From: Idiomarina aminovorans
Lineage (GTDB): Bacteria > Pseudomonadota > Gammaproteobacteria > Enterobacterales > Alteromonadaceae
DNA: 64,000 nucleotides
Direction: 5' to 3'
Assembly (NCBI RefSeq): GCF_023155095.1
Contig: NZ_JAKNDA010000002.1
Location: forward strand, 434,001-498,000
This document shows positions 28,828-37,351 of the stretch, piece after piece. Made by a program: the position numbers and the translations under genes. Below the pieces are notes generated by a model. That model was not told where the DNA came from. It did not search any database and saw nothing but the letters and a program-made list of their open reading frames with translations. Position 1 is the stretch's first letter. Every line of letters begins with the position of its first letter.

Positions 28828-29868
28828 ATGCCGTCTCAATCAATATACTCTCAATCAATAGAGTCTCAGACAGTCGCTATTATCGGCGCCAGTGGTTATG
28901 TCGGCGCCGAGCTTACCCGGTTAGTGCAACAGCACCCGGCGCTGAGTTTGTCAGGCTGTTATGTGTCTGAGCATAGCAGCGATGCCGGCACCTTGTTGAG
29001 TGATTTATACCCACAACACGCACAGTGTTTAAAGCTCCCCTTACAAGGCCTGAGCGATAGCGAAAAGTCCCGTATCAAGCACCAGGCCGATACTGTGTTT
29101 TTATGCACGGATCATCGTGTCAGTGTGGCATTGGCTCCCGAGCTTCTTGAGGCGGGCTTAAAAGTCATCGACCTGTCGGGTGGCTTTCGCTTAGAAAAAG
29201 CCGAGGATTATCCGGCGTTTTATGGATTTGAGCACCAACAACATCAGTGGTTACAACAGGCTGCTTACGGCCTGGCAGAATGGTATCCGGGCGAGATAGC
29301 GGCGGCCCGGTTAGTTGCCGTACCGGGTTGTTACCCTACGGCCAGCCTAATGGCGCTGCTTCCGTTAAAACAGGCGGGCTTACTCAGCGACAGTAAAATC
29401 ATTATTAATGCGGTATCCGGTGTGACCGGTGCCGGACGTAAAGCGTCATTGACCAGCCATGGTGCTGAACTTTCTCTACAGGCTTACGGATTATTTGGGC
29501 ATCGGCACACGCCGGAAATAGCGCAGCAGCTGCAACATGAGGTTCTGTTTACGCCGCATCTTGCACAGTTTCCCCGCGGCATTCTGGCCACTCTGTATGC
29601 TGAACTCAAAGACGATGTTAGCGAAGCAGAGCTGGATAACACGTACCAGTGCTATGCCCGGCAACCGTTGGTGCGTTTTGAAAAGCAGGCACGTCCGGCG
29701 ATTAAAAATGTGGTGCAGCAGCCTTTTGCGGATATAGGGTGGCACCGGCAGGGGAACCAGTTAATTGTGTTGTCGGCCATTGATAATTTGCTAAAAGGCG
29801 CTGCCAGTCAGGCTATTCAGTGCATTAACTTGCAGCTGGGACGTTCGCTTGAGGAGGGCTTGCTGTGA
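28828..29868 (+). CDS. argC: N-acetyl-gamma-glutamyl-phosphate reductase
   Basis: A 346-residue NADPH-dependent enzyme of arginine synthesis. The N-terminal Rossmann motif is IIGASGYVGAELTRL, and the catalytic Cys lies in VAVPGCYPTASLMALLPL. INAVSGVTGAGRK and GHRHTPEI are also diagnostic. It opens the argCBFGH cluster; its stop overlaps the argB start codon (GTGA). Confidence 0.96.
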   Translation: MPSQSIYSQSIESQTVAIIGASGYVGAELTRLVQQHPALSLSGCYVSEHSSDAGTLLSDLYPQHAQCLKLPLQGLSDSEKSRIKHQADTVFLCTDHRVSVALAPELLEAGLKVIDLSGGFRLEKAEDYPAFYGFEHQQHQWLQQAAYGLAEWYPGEIAAARLVAVPGCYPTASLMALLPLKQAGLLSDSKIIINAVSGVTGAGRKASLTSHGAELSLQAYGLFGHRHTPEIAQQLQHEVLFTPHLAQFPRGILATLYAELKDDVSEAELDNTYQCYARQPLVRFEKQARPAIKNVVQQPFADIGWHRQGNQLIVLSAIDNLLKGAASQAIQCINLQLGRSLEEGLL

Positions 29869-30608
29869 AAGTGCTCAAGTTAGGTGGCAGCCTGTTGGAG
29901 CAACCGGAGGCTTTAAGTGCGTTGTTTCAGTCGCTTAAGCAAAGCAATGACGACACGCTGTTGGTGCATGGCGGTGGCGCACTAGTGCAACAGTGGCTGG
30001 CAAAAGCCGATCTGCATAGCGAAAAGCAGGACGGTTTAAGAGTCAGCCCGGAGCCGCACATGCCCTACATTGTTGGTGGTTTAGCGGGGGCGGCAAACAA
30101 AACCTTAATGAAATACGCCATTGCCGGGGGTATTAAACCGGTTGGCATCACGCTTTATGAAGCCGGCATTCATTGCGTACAACAATCTGACACCTTAGGT
30201 CAGGTGGGTGCTTGCCAGTTTTCTGAAGGTGAAGCGAGCCCCAGATTTATCAGTGACTTACTGGCGCAGGGCTATGTACCTATTGTCAGCTCTATCGGAT
30301 TTAGCGAAAACGGCGAGTGGTTTAATGTTAATGCGGACGATGCTTCTGTTGCTGTTGCAGCGCTCTACAGTGCCGACTTGCTGTTTTTGACGGATGTTGA
30401 AGCGGTTCTGGACGGCAGTGGGAACCCCTTGAGTCATCTTACTTCAGATTCCATTCAGGAACTCACCCAAAACGGCGTCATTAAAGACGGCATGTTAGTG
30501 AAAGTCCGCGCTGCGCTGGAAGCGGAAAAACGCTTACGACGATGTGTGCGAATAGGCAGTTGGAACTTAATGAGTAACCCCCATTCAGGCACACAGATTA
30601 GTGAGTAA
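29865..30608 (+). CDS. argB: Acetylglutamate kinase
   Basis: A 247-residue kinase phosphorylating N-acetylglutamate. The start is GTG at 29865, overlapping the argC stop by 4 nt and preceded by GAGGAGG. Motifs are VLKLGGSLLE, LLVHGGGALVQQW, NVNADDASVAVA and FLTDVEAVLDGSG. The length is that of the short, enterobacterial type (E. coli 258), which is generally not inhibited by arginine; feedback may instead fall on the synthase domain of ArgH(A). Confidence 0.95.
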   Translation: MKVLKLGGSLLEQPEALSALFQSLKQSNDDTLLVHGGGALVQQWLAKADLHSEKQDGLRVSPEPHMPYIVGGLAGAANKTLMKYAIAGGIKPVGITLYEAGIHCVQQSDTLGQVGACQFSEGEASPRFISDLLAQGYVPIVSSIGFSENGEWFNVNADDASVAVAALYSADLLFLTDVEAVLDGSGNPLSHLTSDSIQELTQNGVIKDGMLVKVRAALEAEKRLRRCVRIGSWNLMSNPHSGTQISE

Positions 30609-30613
30609 TTATA

Positions 30614-31561
30614 ATGAAACATTGTTTATCCGGGCTGGAGTTATCTTCAGCTGACACGTTGCAGTTATTGGCTTTAGCGCAGGCACAAAAAGCGCACCCT
30701 GAAAACTATCAGCACACCCTGGCCTGCAAAAGCGTGGTCACCCTATTTGAAAAGCCCAGCCTGCGTACGCGGTTGTCTTTTGACATTGGCCTGCAAAAAC
30801 TCGGCGGGCATGCGGTTTATCTGAACGAACAAGGGCAGGGTATAGGCGTTCGCGAAAGCGTTGCTGATTATGCCCGTAACCTTTCTTGCTGGGCCGACGC
30901 CATTGTCGCCCGGGTGATGTCACACAACACTCTGGAAGAGCTGGCGCAACACGCATCGGTACCGGTGGTCAACAGCCTGTGCGATCGGTTTCACCCCTGT
31001 CAGGCATTGGCGGACTTTTTGACGTTGCAGGAGCAATACGGCAAGTTAAAAGGGCTGAAGCTGGTCTATTTAGGCGACGGCAATAACGTTTCACATTCAT
31101 TGATGCTAACCGCCGCGACCGTGGGCACAGACTGCACCATTATTTGCCCTGAAGGGTATGAACCCGATTTAGCTCTTGTTGAACAGGCGCAAGCGCTGGC
31201 AAAAGTAAGCGAAGCAACCATTGTGGTCACGGACGATATTGCTGCGGTAGCGGGAGCAGATGCTCTTTACACCGACACCTGGGTGTCGATGGGTGACGAT
31301 AAGCCACTCAATGAAGTGCGAGACATTTTCCATTCCTATCAAATTAATGCGCAGTTGGTTGAACACAGTGGTGCCACCTCGGTATTGCATTGCCAGCCGG
31401 CCCACCGGGGCTATGAAATCACCTCCGAGGTAATGGACGGGCCCTTGTCGCGCTGCTTTCAGCAGGCCGAAAACCGTCTTTACGCGCAAAACGCCTTATT
31501 AACCTTATTACTCAACCCAACGGCAGCGGTACTGCCTGAATCTATGGAGAAAGCCTCATGA
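30614..31561 (+). CDS. argF: Ornithine carbamoyltransferase
   Basis: A 315-residue enzyme making citrulline from ornithine and carbamoyl phosphate. The carbamoyl-phosphate loop is [14 protein letters not shown], followed by [15 protein letters not shown] and a C-terminal [10 protein letters not shown]. Two positions differ from the commonest forms (STRTR and HCLP), but SLRTR is a known variant and the operon context supports OTC. Its stop overlaps the argG start by 4 nt (ATGA). Confidence 0.92.
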   Translation: MKHCLSGLELSSADTLQLLALAQAQKAHPENYQHTLACKSVVTLFEKPSLRTRLSFDIGLQKLGGHAVYLNEQGQGIGVRESVADYARNLSCWADAIVARVMSHNTLEELAQHASVPVVNSLCDRFHPCQALADFLTLQEQYGKLKGLKLVYLGDGNNVSHSLMLTAATVGTDCTIICPEGYEPDLALVEQAQALAKVSEATIVVTDDIAAVAGADALYTDTWVSMGDDKPLNEVRDIFHSYQINAQLVEHSGATSVLHCQPAHRGYEITSEVMDGPLSRCFQQAENRLYAQNALLTLLLNPTAAVLPESMEKAS

Positions 31562-32769
31562 GCAACGTCAAAAAAGTGGTACTGGCCTATTCCGGTGGCC
31601 TGGATACATCGGCCATAGTGCCCTGGCTAAAGGAAACTTACGGCTGCGAAGTGGTGGCTTTTGTGGCTGACGTTGGGCAGGGTGCGGAAGAGCTTGAAGG
31701 CGTTGAAGAAAAAGCCAAAGCGTCCGGCGCGTCTGAATGCCATGTGGTGTCTTTAAAAGACGAATTTGTTAAAGACTACGTGTATCCGACACTGAAAACC
31801 GGTGCCATTTACGAAGGAACGTATTTACTGGGTACCGCCATGGCCCGGCCAATAATCGCCAAAGCGCAGGTTGAAGTAGCGCGCAAAGTTGGGGCCGATG
31901 CGCTGTCGCATGGCTGCACCGGTAAAGGTAACGATCAGGTTCGGTTTGAGTCATGCTACGCCGCGTTAGCGCCCGACTTACAGGTAATAGCTCCGTGGCG
32001 TGAGTGGGAGTTGACTAGCCGTGAATCCTTGCTGGACTATTTAGCCGAGCGCAACATTCCGTGCTCAGCGTCGGCAACCAAAATTTACAGCCGGGATGCC
32101 AATGCCTGGCACATTTCGCACGAGGGTGGTGAGCTGGAAGACCCCTGGTGTGAGCCGACAGAAAAAGTCTGGACCATGACGGTGTCACCGGAACAGGCGC
32201 CGGATAAAACCGAGTATGTTTCTGTGAGTGTTGAAAATGGCGAAATTGTTGCCGTAAACAGCAAAGCGTTGTCGCCTTTTGAATGCCTGAATGTGCTGAA
32301 TGAAATAGCCGCAGAAAACGGCGTGGGCCGGGTGGATATTGTTGAAAACCGTTTAGTGGGTATGAAAAGCCGGGGCTGTTACGAAACACCGGGTGGTGCG
32401 GTGATGATGGCCGCTCTGCAGGCTATTGATGAGCTGGTGCTGGATAAAGTCAGCCGCAGCTGGAAGTCACAATTGAGCGAGCAATTCGCGCAGTTGTTAT
32501 ACGACGGACGCTGGTTTACCCCGCTGCAGCAGTCGCTGATGGCGGCAGCGCAGTCCTTGTGCTCAACCGCTAGTGGGGAAGTGATATTGAAACTCTATAA
32601 GGGCTCGATCACGGCGGTTCAGAAGCGTTCACCGCACAGTTTGTACAGCGAAGACTTTGCCACCTTTGGTGCGGACGAAGTCTATAACCAGGCGCACGCC
32701 GAAGGCTTTATTCGGTTGTTTTCTCTTCCCAGCCGGATAGCGGCGCTACAAAAGCAGCAGAAGGGGTAG
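31558..32769 (+). CDS. argG: Argininosuccinate synthase
   Basis: A 403-residue ATP-dependent ligase joining citrulline and aspartate. The PP-motif ATP site [15 protein letters not shown], then [15 protein letters not shown] and [18 protein letters not shown] are diagnostic of the type I enzyme. It overlaps argF by 4 nt and precedes argH by 3 nt. Confidence 0.96.
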   Translation: MSNVKKVVLAYSGGLDTSAIVPWLKETYGCEVVAFVADVGQGAEELEGVEEKAKASGASECHVVSLKDEFVKDYVYPTLKTGAIYEGTYLLGTAMARPIIAKAQVEVARKVGADALSHGCTGKGNDQVRFESCYAALAPDLQVIAPWREWELTSRESLLDYLAERNIPCSASATKIYSRDANAWHISHEGGELEDPWCEPTEKVWTMTVSPEQAPDKTEYVSVSVENGEIVAVNSKALSPFECLNVLNEIAAENGVGRVDIVENRLVGMKSRGCYETPGGAVMMAALQAIDELVLDKVSRSWKSQLSEQFAQLLYDGRWFTPLQQSLMAAAQSLCSTASGEVILKLYKGSITAVQKRSPHSLYSEDFATFGADEVYNQAHAEGFIRLFSLPSRIAALQKQQKG

Positions 32770-32772
32770 GTT

Positions 32773-34635
32773 ATGGCGCTATGGGGCGGACGTTTTGCGG
32801 CAGGCCCGGATGTCGCATTTCAGCAATTTAATGATTCCTTACCGTTTGATTATGTTCTGGCTGAGCAGGATATTACCGGTTCGAAAGCCTGGGCCAATGC
32901 GCTGCACAAGGTGGGTGTGTTGAGCGGCGAAGAGTGTCAACAGTTGCAAAAAGCCTTAAACGAGCTGTTAAGCGAGGTTCGTGAAAACCCGGCCGCCGTG
33001 GCGGTTGGCGGCGAGGAAGACATTCATTCTTTTGTGGAAGCGGCGCTGATAGCTAAAGTGGGTGATTTAGCGAAAAAGCTGCACACGGGGCGCAGCCGTA
33101 ATGATCAGGTGGCTACCGATTTACGCTTGTGGTGCCGTGAGCAGGCGGGTGCTTTGCAACAGGCTTTGCAGCAAAGTCAGCAGGCTCTGCTGGATTTAGC
33201 TGAGCGCGAACAGGGCACGGTGATACCCGGCTATACGCATTTACAACGGGCGCAGCCGGTATTGCTGGCGCATTGGTGTTTAGCTTACGTGGAGATGCTA
33301 CAGCGTGATAGTGAGCGCTTACAAAATGCGACTGAGCGACTGAATCAAAGTCCGCTGGGCTGCGGTGCACTGGCGGGTAGCGCTTATGCGATTGATCGTG
33401 AAGCCATTGCCAGTGAACTGGGTTTTAGTGAGGCAACGCACAACAGTTTAGATTCGGTTTCAGACCGGGACTTTGTAGTGGAACTGCTCAGTACGGCGTC
33501 CTTGTCGATGCTGCATTTGTCGCGTTTGGCGGAGGATCTGATTTTCTATAATTCCGGGGAAGCCGGCTTTATTGAGCTGAGCGATAATGTGACCTCAGGT
33601 TCATCGCTGATGCCACAAAAGAAAAATCCGGACGCGCTGGAGCTGGTGCGCGGAAAAAGTGGTCGGGTAGTAGGCTCGTTAACCGGCTTAATGATGACCT
33701 TAAAAGCTTTACCGCTGGCGTACAACAAAGACATGCAGGAAGACAAAGAAGGGCTGTTCGACGCGTTTACTACCTGGCAGGCCTCGTTGGCAATGGTGAC
33801 AGCCAGCCTGCAGGGTTTAACAGTAAATCGGGAAGCCTGTCGTAAAGCCGCACAGGGCGGTTATGCTAATGCCACTGAGCTGGCGGATTATCTGGTGTCT
33901 AGAGGTGTTCCCTTCCGGCAGGCACATCATCATGTCGGCGAATTGGTGCAATTGGCAATACAGGCGCAAAAACCGCTGGAAGAAATGCCGCTGGAGGCGT
34001 TTCAGGCGGTGGTACCGGTTATAGAAAAAGATGTTTATGACTGGTTGACGCTGGAAGCCTTGCTGGACAAGCGCTGTGCGCCTGGCGGAACCTCACCGCA
34101 ACGGGTGGGCGAGGCTCTGAAAGCGGCACAGCAGCAACAGAAAATTCAAGTGCGGGACGCTAATTTGGGTGACATTGCTGCCATTCTGGCGTTGGTTCAG
34201 CACTGGGCGGGTGCGGGAGAGAACTTGCCGCGGGCGAAAGACGATATTGTGCATTCGATTAACGAGTTTGCTGTGACAGAAGTGGACGGCAAAGTCATGG
34301 GTTGCGCCTCACTTTATATATACACCACCGGGCTTGCTGAAATCCGGTCGCTGGGTGTTCATCCGCATACTGAAGTGCGGGGGCAGGGCCGTATGCTGGT
34401 GGCTTATTTATTGAAGAAGGCCCGGTTACTGGAACTGAACCGGGTCATCGTGCTGACCCGGGTGCCGGACTTTTTTGAACAGCAGGGTTTCAATCACTGC
34501 TCTAAAGACAGCTTGCCGGAAAAGGTGATGAAAGACTGTGAGATTTGCCCAAGGCTGGCCAACTGCGATGAGTTGGCCATGGAATATCACCTTGAGCCGC
34601 CGGATGAGCAGCTCATTTTTAGCACCAGTGCCTGA
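32773..34635 (+). CDS. argH: Bifunctional argininosuccinate lyase / N-acetylglutamate synthase, ArgH(A) fusion
   Basis: A 620-residue fusion. Residues about 1-455 are a full argininosuccinate lyase ([39 protein letters not shown] [15 protein letters not shown], and the signature [12 protein letters not shown]). Residues about 458-615 are a GNAT acetyltransferase ([50 protein letters not shown]) resembling the C-terminal domain of N-acetylglutamate synthase. Such argH(A) fusions are known in Alteromonas/Moritella/Idiomarina-type bacteria and replace a separate argA. A small cysteine cluster, [10 protein letters not shown], follows the acetyl-CoA site. No argA or argD is in the window. Confidence 0.95.
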   Translation: MALWGGRFAAGPDVAFQQFNDSLPFDYVLAEQDITGSKAWANALHKVGVLSGEECQQLQKALNELLSEVRENPAAVAVGGEEDIHSFVEAALIAKVGDLAKKLHTGRSRNDQVATDLRLWCREQAGALQQALQQSQQALLDLAEREQGTVIPGYTHLQRAQPVLLAHWCLAYVEMLQRDSERLQNATERLNQSPLGCGALAGSAYAIDREAIASELGFSEATHNSLDSVSDRDFVVELLSTASLSMLHLSRLAEDLIFYNSGEAGFIELSDNVTSGSSLMPQKKNPDALELVRGKSGRVVGSLTGLMMTLKALPLAYNKDMQEDKEGLFDAFTTWQASLAMVTASLQGLTVNREACRKAAQGGYANATELADYLVSRGVPFRQAHHHVGELVQLAIQAQKPLEEMPLEAFQAVVPVIEKDVYDWLTLEALLDKRCAPGGTSPQRVGEALKAAQQQQKIQVRDANLGDIAAILALVQHWAGAGENLPRAKDDIVHSINEFAVTEVDGKVMGCASLYIYTTGLAEIRSLGVHPHTEVRGQGRMLVAYLLKKARLLELNRVIVLTRVPDFFEQQGFNHCSKDSLPEKVMKDCEICPRLANCDELAMEYHLEPPDEQLIFSTSA

Positions 34636-34644
34636 TGCGATAAG

Positions 34645-35496
34645 TTAATAGAGCGTTGCTATCCAGCGCTCTTCGCTAATAAAAGACCAGCTCCAGTCAT
34701 TCCATTTATCGCTCAGGCCCTGGGTTTTGATGTCATCAAGGGTCATTCCCTGTTGCTTCATGGTATCGACTTCCGCTTTGGTTTCTTTCAGCATAGCCAG
34801 AAACCCCCGGTAGTCGGCTTTGTCGGCTAAAGGACCGTGACCGGGAATAATGACGGTGTCATCCGTTATGCGATCTAATAAAGTTTCGACGTTAGCAATG
34901 TACCCGTCGACATCACCTCCGCTTTTAAGGTCAATAAAAGGGAAGCGTTTATTAAATAATAAGTCGCCCGTGTGCAACACATTGGCGCTTTCAAACCACA
35001 CGGCACTGTCACCGTCGGTGTGGCCTGCCGGCAGATGGAACACATAAATGGTGTCATCGTTTAAGTGGAAGGTAATGCCTGAGTCAAAAGTAATGGCCGG
35101 CAACCCCATTTCGGCAAAGCTGTCGTCGTTACTTAAGCGTTTGCGGACATTGTCGTGAGCAAAAATAGTTGAACTTTGGTTGGTTGCGAACCACATATTT
35201 GAACCAACGTGGTCACCGTGGAAGTGCGTATTGAGTATATACTTCACTCCTTCACCGCTGAGCTCTTCAATTTTGGCGGCAATTTTTTCTGCTACCTGAG
35301 TGTATTGGTCGTCAACCAGAAAAACACCATCCTCGCCGGATGATATCAGCATGTTGCCACCCGCACCGGTTAGCATATAGATATTATCGGCGACTTCGTT
35401 GTGTTCTATGGTTACGTCTTCGAGTTGATTGGCTGTTGCTGTACTGGCAAATACTGGCAGGGTCACCAGTAGGCAGCTGAGTAATAATTTACGCAT
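34645..35496 (-). CDS. Periplasmic MBL-fold metallohydrolase
   Basis: A 283-residue precursor with a signal peptide (cleavage likely after ASTATA). The metallo-beta-lactamase signature is NTHFHGDHVGSN, with further metal ligands at LPAGHTDGDS and IIPGHGPLAD. It resembles the SoxH/quinoprotein-relay type of B3-like hydrolases more than true carbapenemases. The substrate is unknown. It is divergent from the lipoprotein gene, so the 198-nt gap between them, which contains a Pho box, may regulate both. Confidence 0.85.
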   Translation of the reverse strand: MRKLLLSCLLVTLPVFASTATANQLEDVTIEHNEVADNIYMLTGAGGNMLISSGEDGVFLVDDQYTQVAEKIAAKIEELSGEGVKYILNTHFHGDHVGSNMWFATNQSSTIFAHDNVRKRLSNDDSFAEMGLPAITFDSGITFHLNDDTIYVFHLPAGHTDGDSAVWFESANVLHTGDLLFNKRFPFIDLKSGGDVDGYIANVETLLDRITDDTVIIPGHGPLADKADYRGFLAMLKETKAEVDTMKQQGMTLDDIKTQGLSDKWNDWSWSFISEERWIATLY

Positions 35497-35611
35497 GGTA
35501 TTTCCTTTGTTAGTTTTTAACTGCTGAAATAGATTACTTCTTCGACAAGCGCAAAGATCAAAGCGAAAGAGTTAGGTTACCGAATGGTGAATATTTTGTG
35601 ACACTTTTGTG

Positions 35612-35645
35612 TTGTCACAATCTTGTCATGCAATCGTCTTAGTCT
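35612..35645 (+). promoter_or_regulatory. Pho box and -10 upstream of the lipoprotein/TonB receptor pair
   Basis: TTGTCACAATCTTGTCAT (35612-35629) has two 7-nt direct repeats, TTGTCAC and TTGTCAT, with 11-nt periodicity, the arrangement bound by PhoB (consensus CTGTCAT-N4-CTGTCAT). Ten nt downstream is a -10-like TAGTCT (35640-35645), the normal Pho-promoter spacing. The lipoprotein start is 50 nt further on. Confidence 0.75.
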
Positions 35646-35694
35646 TATCCCGACTTAAATCACAACTGGACAACATCCAAGTCGGGAGAACCCA

Positions 35695-37278
35695 ATGAAA
35701 TTTAATACGTTATTCAAAATCTCTGCAGTAACAGCGGCACTTTTCTTAGCAGGCTGTGGTGGCGATATTAATGTGACACCTACCGTAAATAATAACAATG
35801 GCGGTTCAAATGCCGGTGGTGATACAGGTGGCGGAGATACCGATGCTTCAAACCCTTGTGCAAGTTATGCTGACATTCAGGGTGAATATGACGGTCAGGA
35901 CTGCTCTTACGACAGCGATTTTGCCAGCGCGACTATCGAGATAACAGAAGACATTACCTTCGAAGAGCTATCGGACGGTGGTGTTCATGTTATCAACGAA
36001 GCGCTTCAAATTGGCGAAGACTGTGACACCACTACCGATTGCGAAATTAACCAAAACGGTCCGGTAATGACGGTTGAGCCGGGTGCAACATTAGCCTTTA
36101 CCTCAGGCGAAGCCATTGTTCAGGTTGCCCGCGGCGCTCAGTTAAACGCTATTGGTACCTTTGAAAAACCCATTAAATTCACTTCTGCCAATGAGTTTGA
36201 CCGTTTGAATGTCTCTGGTAATGCGCCTCGTTACGCTGACTGGGGTGGTATAATCATTAATGGTAACGGTATTACTAACGAATGTACCGACGCAGAGCGT
36301 GACGGTGGAACCTGTAACCGTGAATCTGAGGGTATTGTCAGTTTTTACGGCGGTAACGACAACACTGACGACAGCGGCTCCATGAAGTATGCTCAAATTT
36401 GGTACGCTGGTTCTGGTCCGCGTGACGGTGGCGACGGTGATGATTTGAACTCATTGACTCTAAATGCTGTGGGTTCAGGCTCTTCTTATGAGTTTATTCA
36501 CATTCACCAGGGTTTCGATGACGGTATCGAATTCTTTGGTGGCGCTGCTGATTTGAAAAACATTGTGGTAACCGATACTCAGGATGATTCACTGGATATG
36601 GATGCCGGCTGGCAGGGGCGTGCTCAGTTTGTCTTCATTAAACATGGCAAAGTGGATGTTGACGGTAACACCAACTACATGGGTAACGGTGGTTTTGAGG
36701 CCGATGGCGAGAAAAACAATGGTCCCGATTACTCGCAAGCGCCAGCGTCTGCACCCATTATTGCTAATGTGACGACTATCACTACAGATGGTACTTCGGT
36801 TCGTGATAATGACCCGTCGCTGGGTGCCAAGTTTGATGATAATTTCCAGGGCAAAATGTACAACGTGCTGACCATTAAAGAAAACGGCACAGCGAACGAT
36901 GGCTGTATCTCTTTCACCACAGACGGTGAAGCGGGTGTTGATAACGGCGAGCTGGATTACTTCAACTCAGTATTAGCCTGTGTCAACAACTTCCAGAATA
37001 CCGGTGATAGCCTCTTTGCTGACGGTGAAACTTACACACAATGGTATGAAAATGGCGGTGTTAACGAAATTCTTGATGGTTCAGCTATGGTGTTGAATGA
37101 TGATGGTATTTCGACCGATATGGCCTCTTCTATCACCATTGCAGCGAATGACCTGACATCATTAAATGATGACTTCTTTAACTCAGTTGATTTCATCGGC
37201 GCACTTTCTGACAACGATACCAGCTCTGAATGGTACCAGTGGGTTCAAACTGCGGTAGCAACCTCTGAGCAGGACTAA
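35695..37278 (+). CDS. Surface/periplasmic lipoprotein paired with a TonB-dependent receptor
   Basis: A 527-residue lipoprotein with a type II signal peptide and lipobox LAGC (Cys20-21 region), followed by a low-complexity Asn/Gly linker. The body is acidic and Asp/Asn/Gly-rich, with repeating strands such as QVARGAQLNAIGTFEKPIKF and WGGIIINGNGITN that suggest a right-handed beta-helix. Eight cysteines may form disulfides. No catalytic motif is recognised. It is followed by a TonB-dependent receptor gene and preceded by a Pho box, so it may bind a phosphorus-containing substrate for uptake. That role is inference. Confidence 0.75.
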   Translation: MKFNTLFKISAVTAALFLAGCGGDINVTPTVNNNNGGSNAGGDTGGGDTDASNPCASYADIQGEYDGQDCSYDSDFASATIEITEDITFEELSDGGVHVINEALQIGEDCDTTTDCEINQNGPVMTVEPGATLAFTSGEAIVQVARGAQLNAIGTFEKPIKFTSANEFDRLNVSGNAPRYADWGGIIINGNGITNECTDAERDGGTCNRESEGIVSFYGGNDNTDDSGSMKYAQIWYAGSGPRDGGDGDDLNSLTLNAVGSGSSYEFIHIHQGFDDGIEFFGGAADLKNIVVTDTQDDSLDMDAGWQGRAQFVFIKHGKVDVDGNTNYMGNGGFEADGEKNNGPDYSQAPASAPIIANVTTITTDGTSVRDNDPSLGAKFDDNFQGKMYNVLTIKENGTANDGCISFTTDGEAGVDNGELDYFNSVLACVNNFQNTGDSLFADGETYTQWYENGGVNEILDGSAMVLNDDGISTDMASSITIAANDLTSLNDDFFNSVDFIGALSDNDTSSEWYQWVQTAVATSEQD

Positions 37279-37298
37279 TTTGAGTAGGAATGCGAATG

Positions 37299-37325
37299 AA
37301 TAGGCGCAACACGGTTGCGCCTATT
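37299..37325 (+). terminator. Hairpin between the lipoprotein and receptor genes
   Basis: AATAGGCGCAAC (37299-37310) pairs perfectly with GTTGCGCCTATT (37314-37325) around a 3-nt loop, followed by a short T-rich stretch. It may act as a partial terminator lowering receptor expression relative to the lipoprotein, or as an mRNA-stabilising hairpin. Confidence 0.75.
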
Positions 37326-37351
37326 TTCCGATTTTATTGCAGGAGTTGGTT

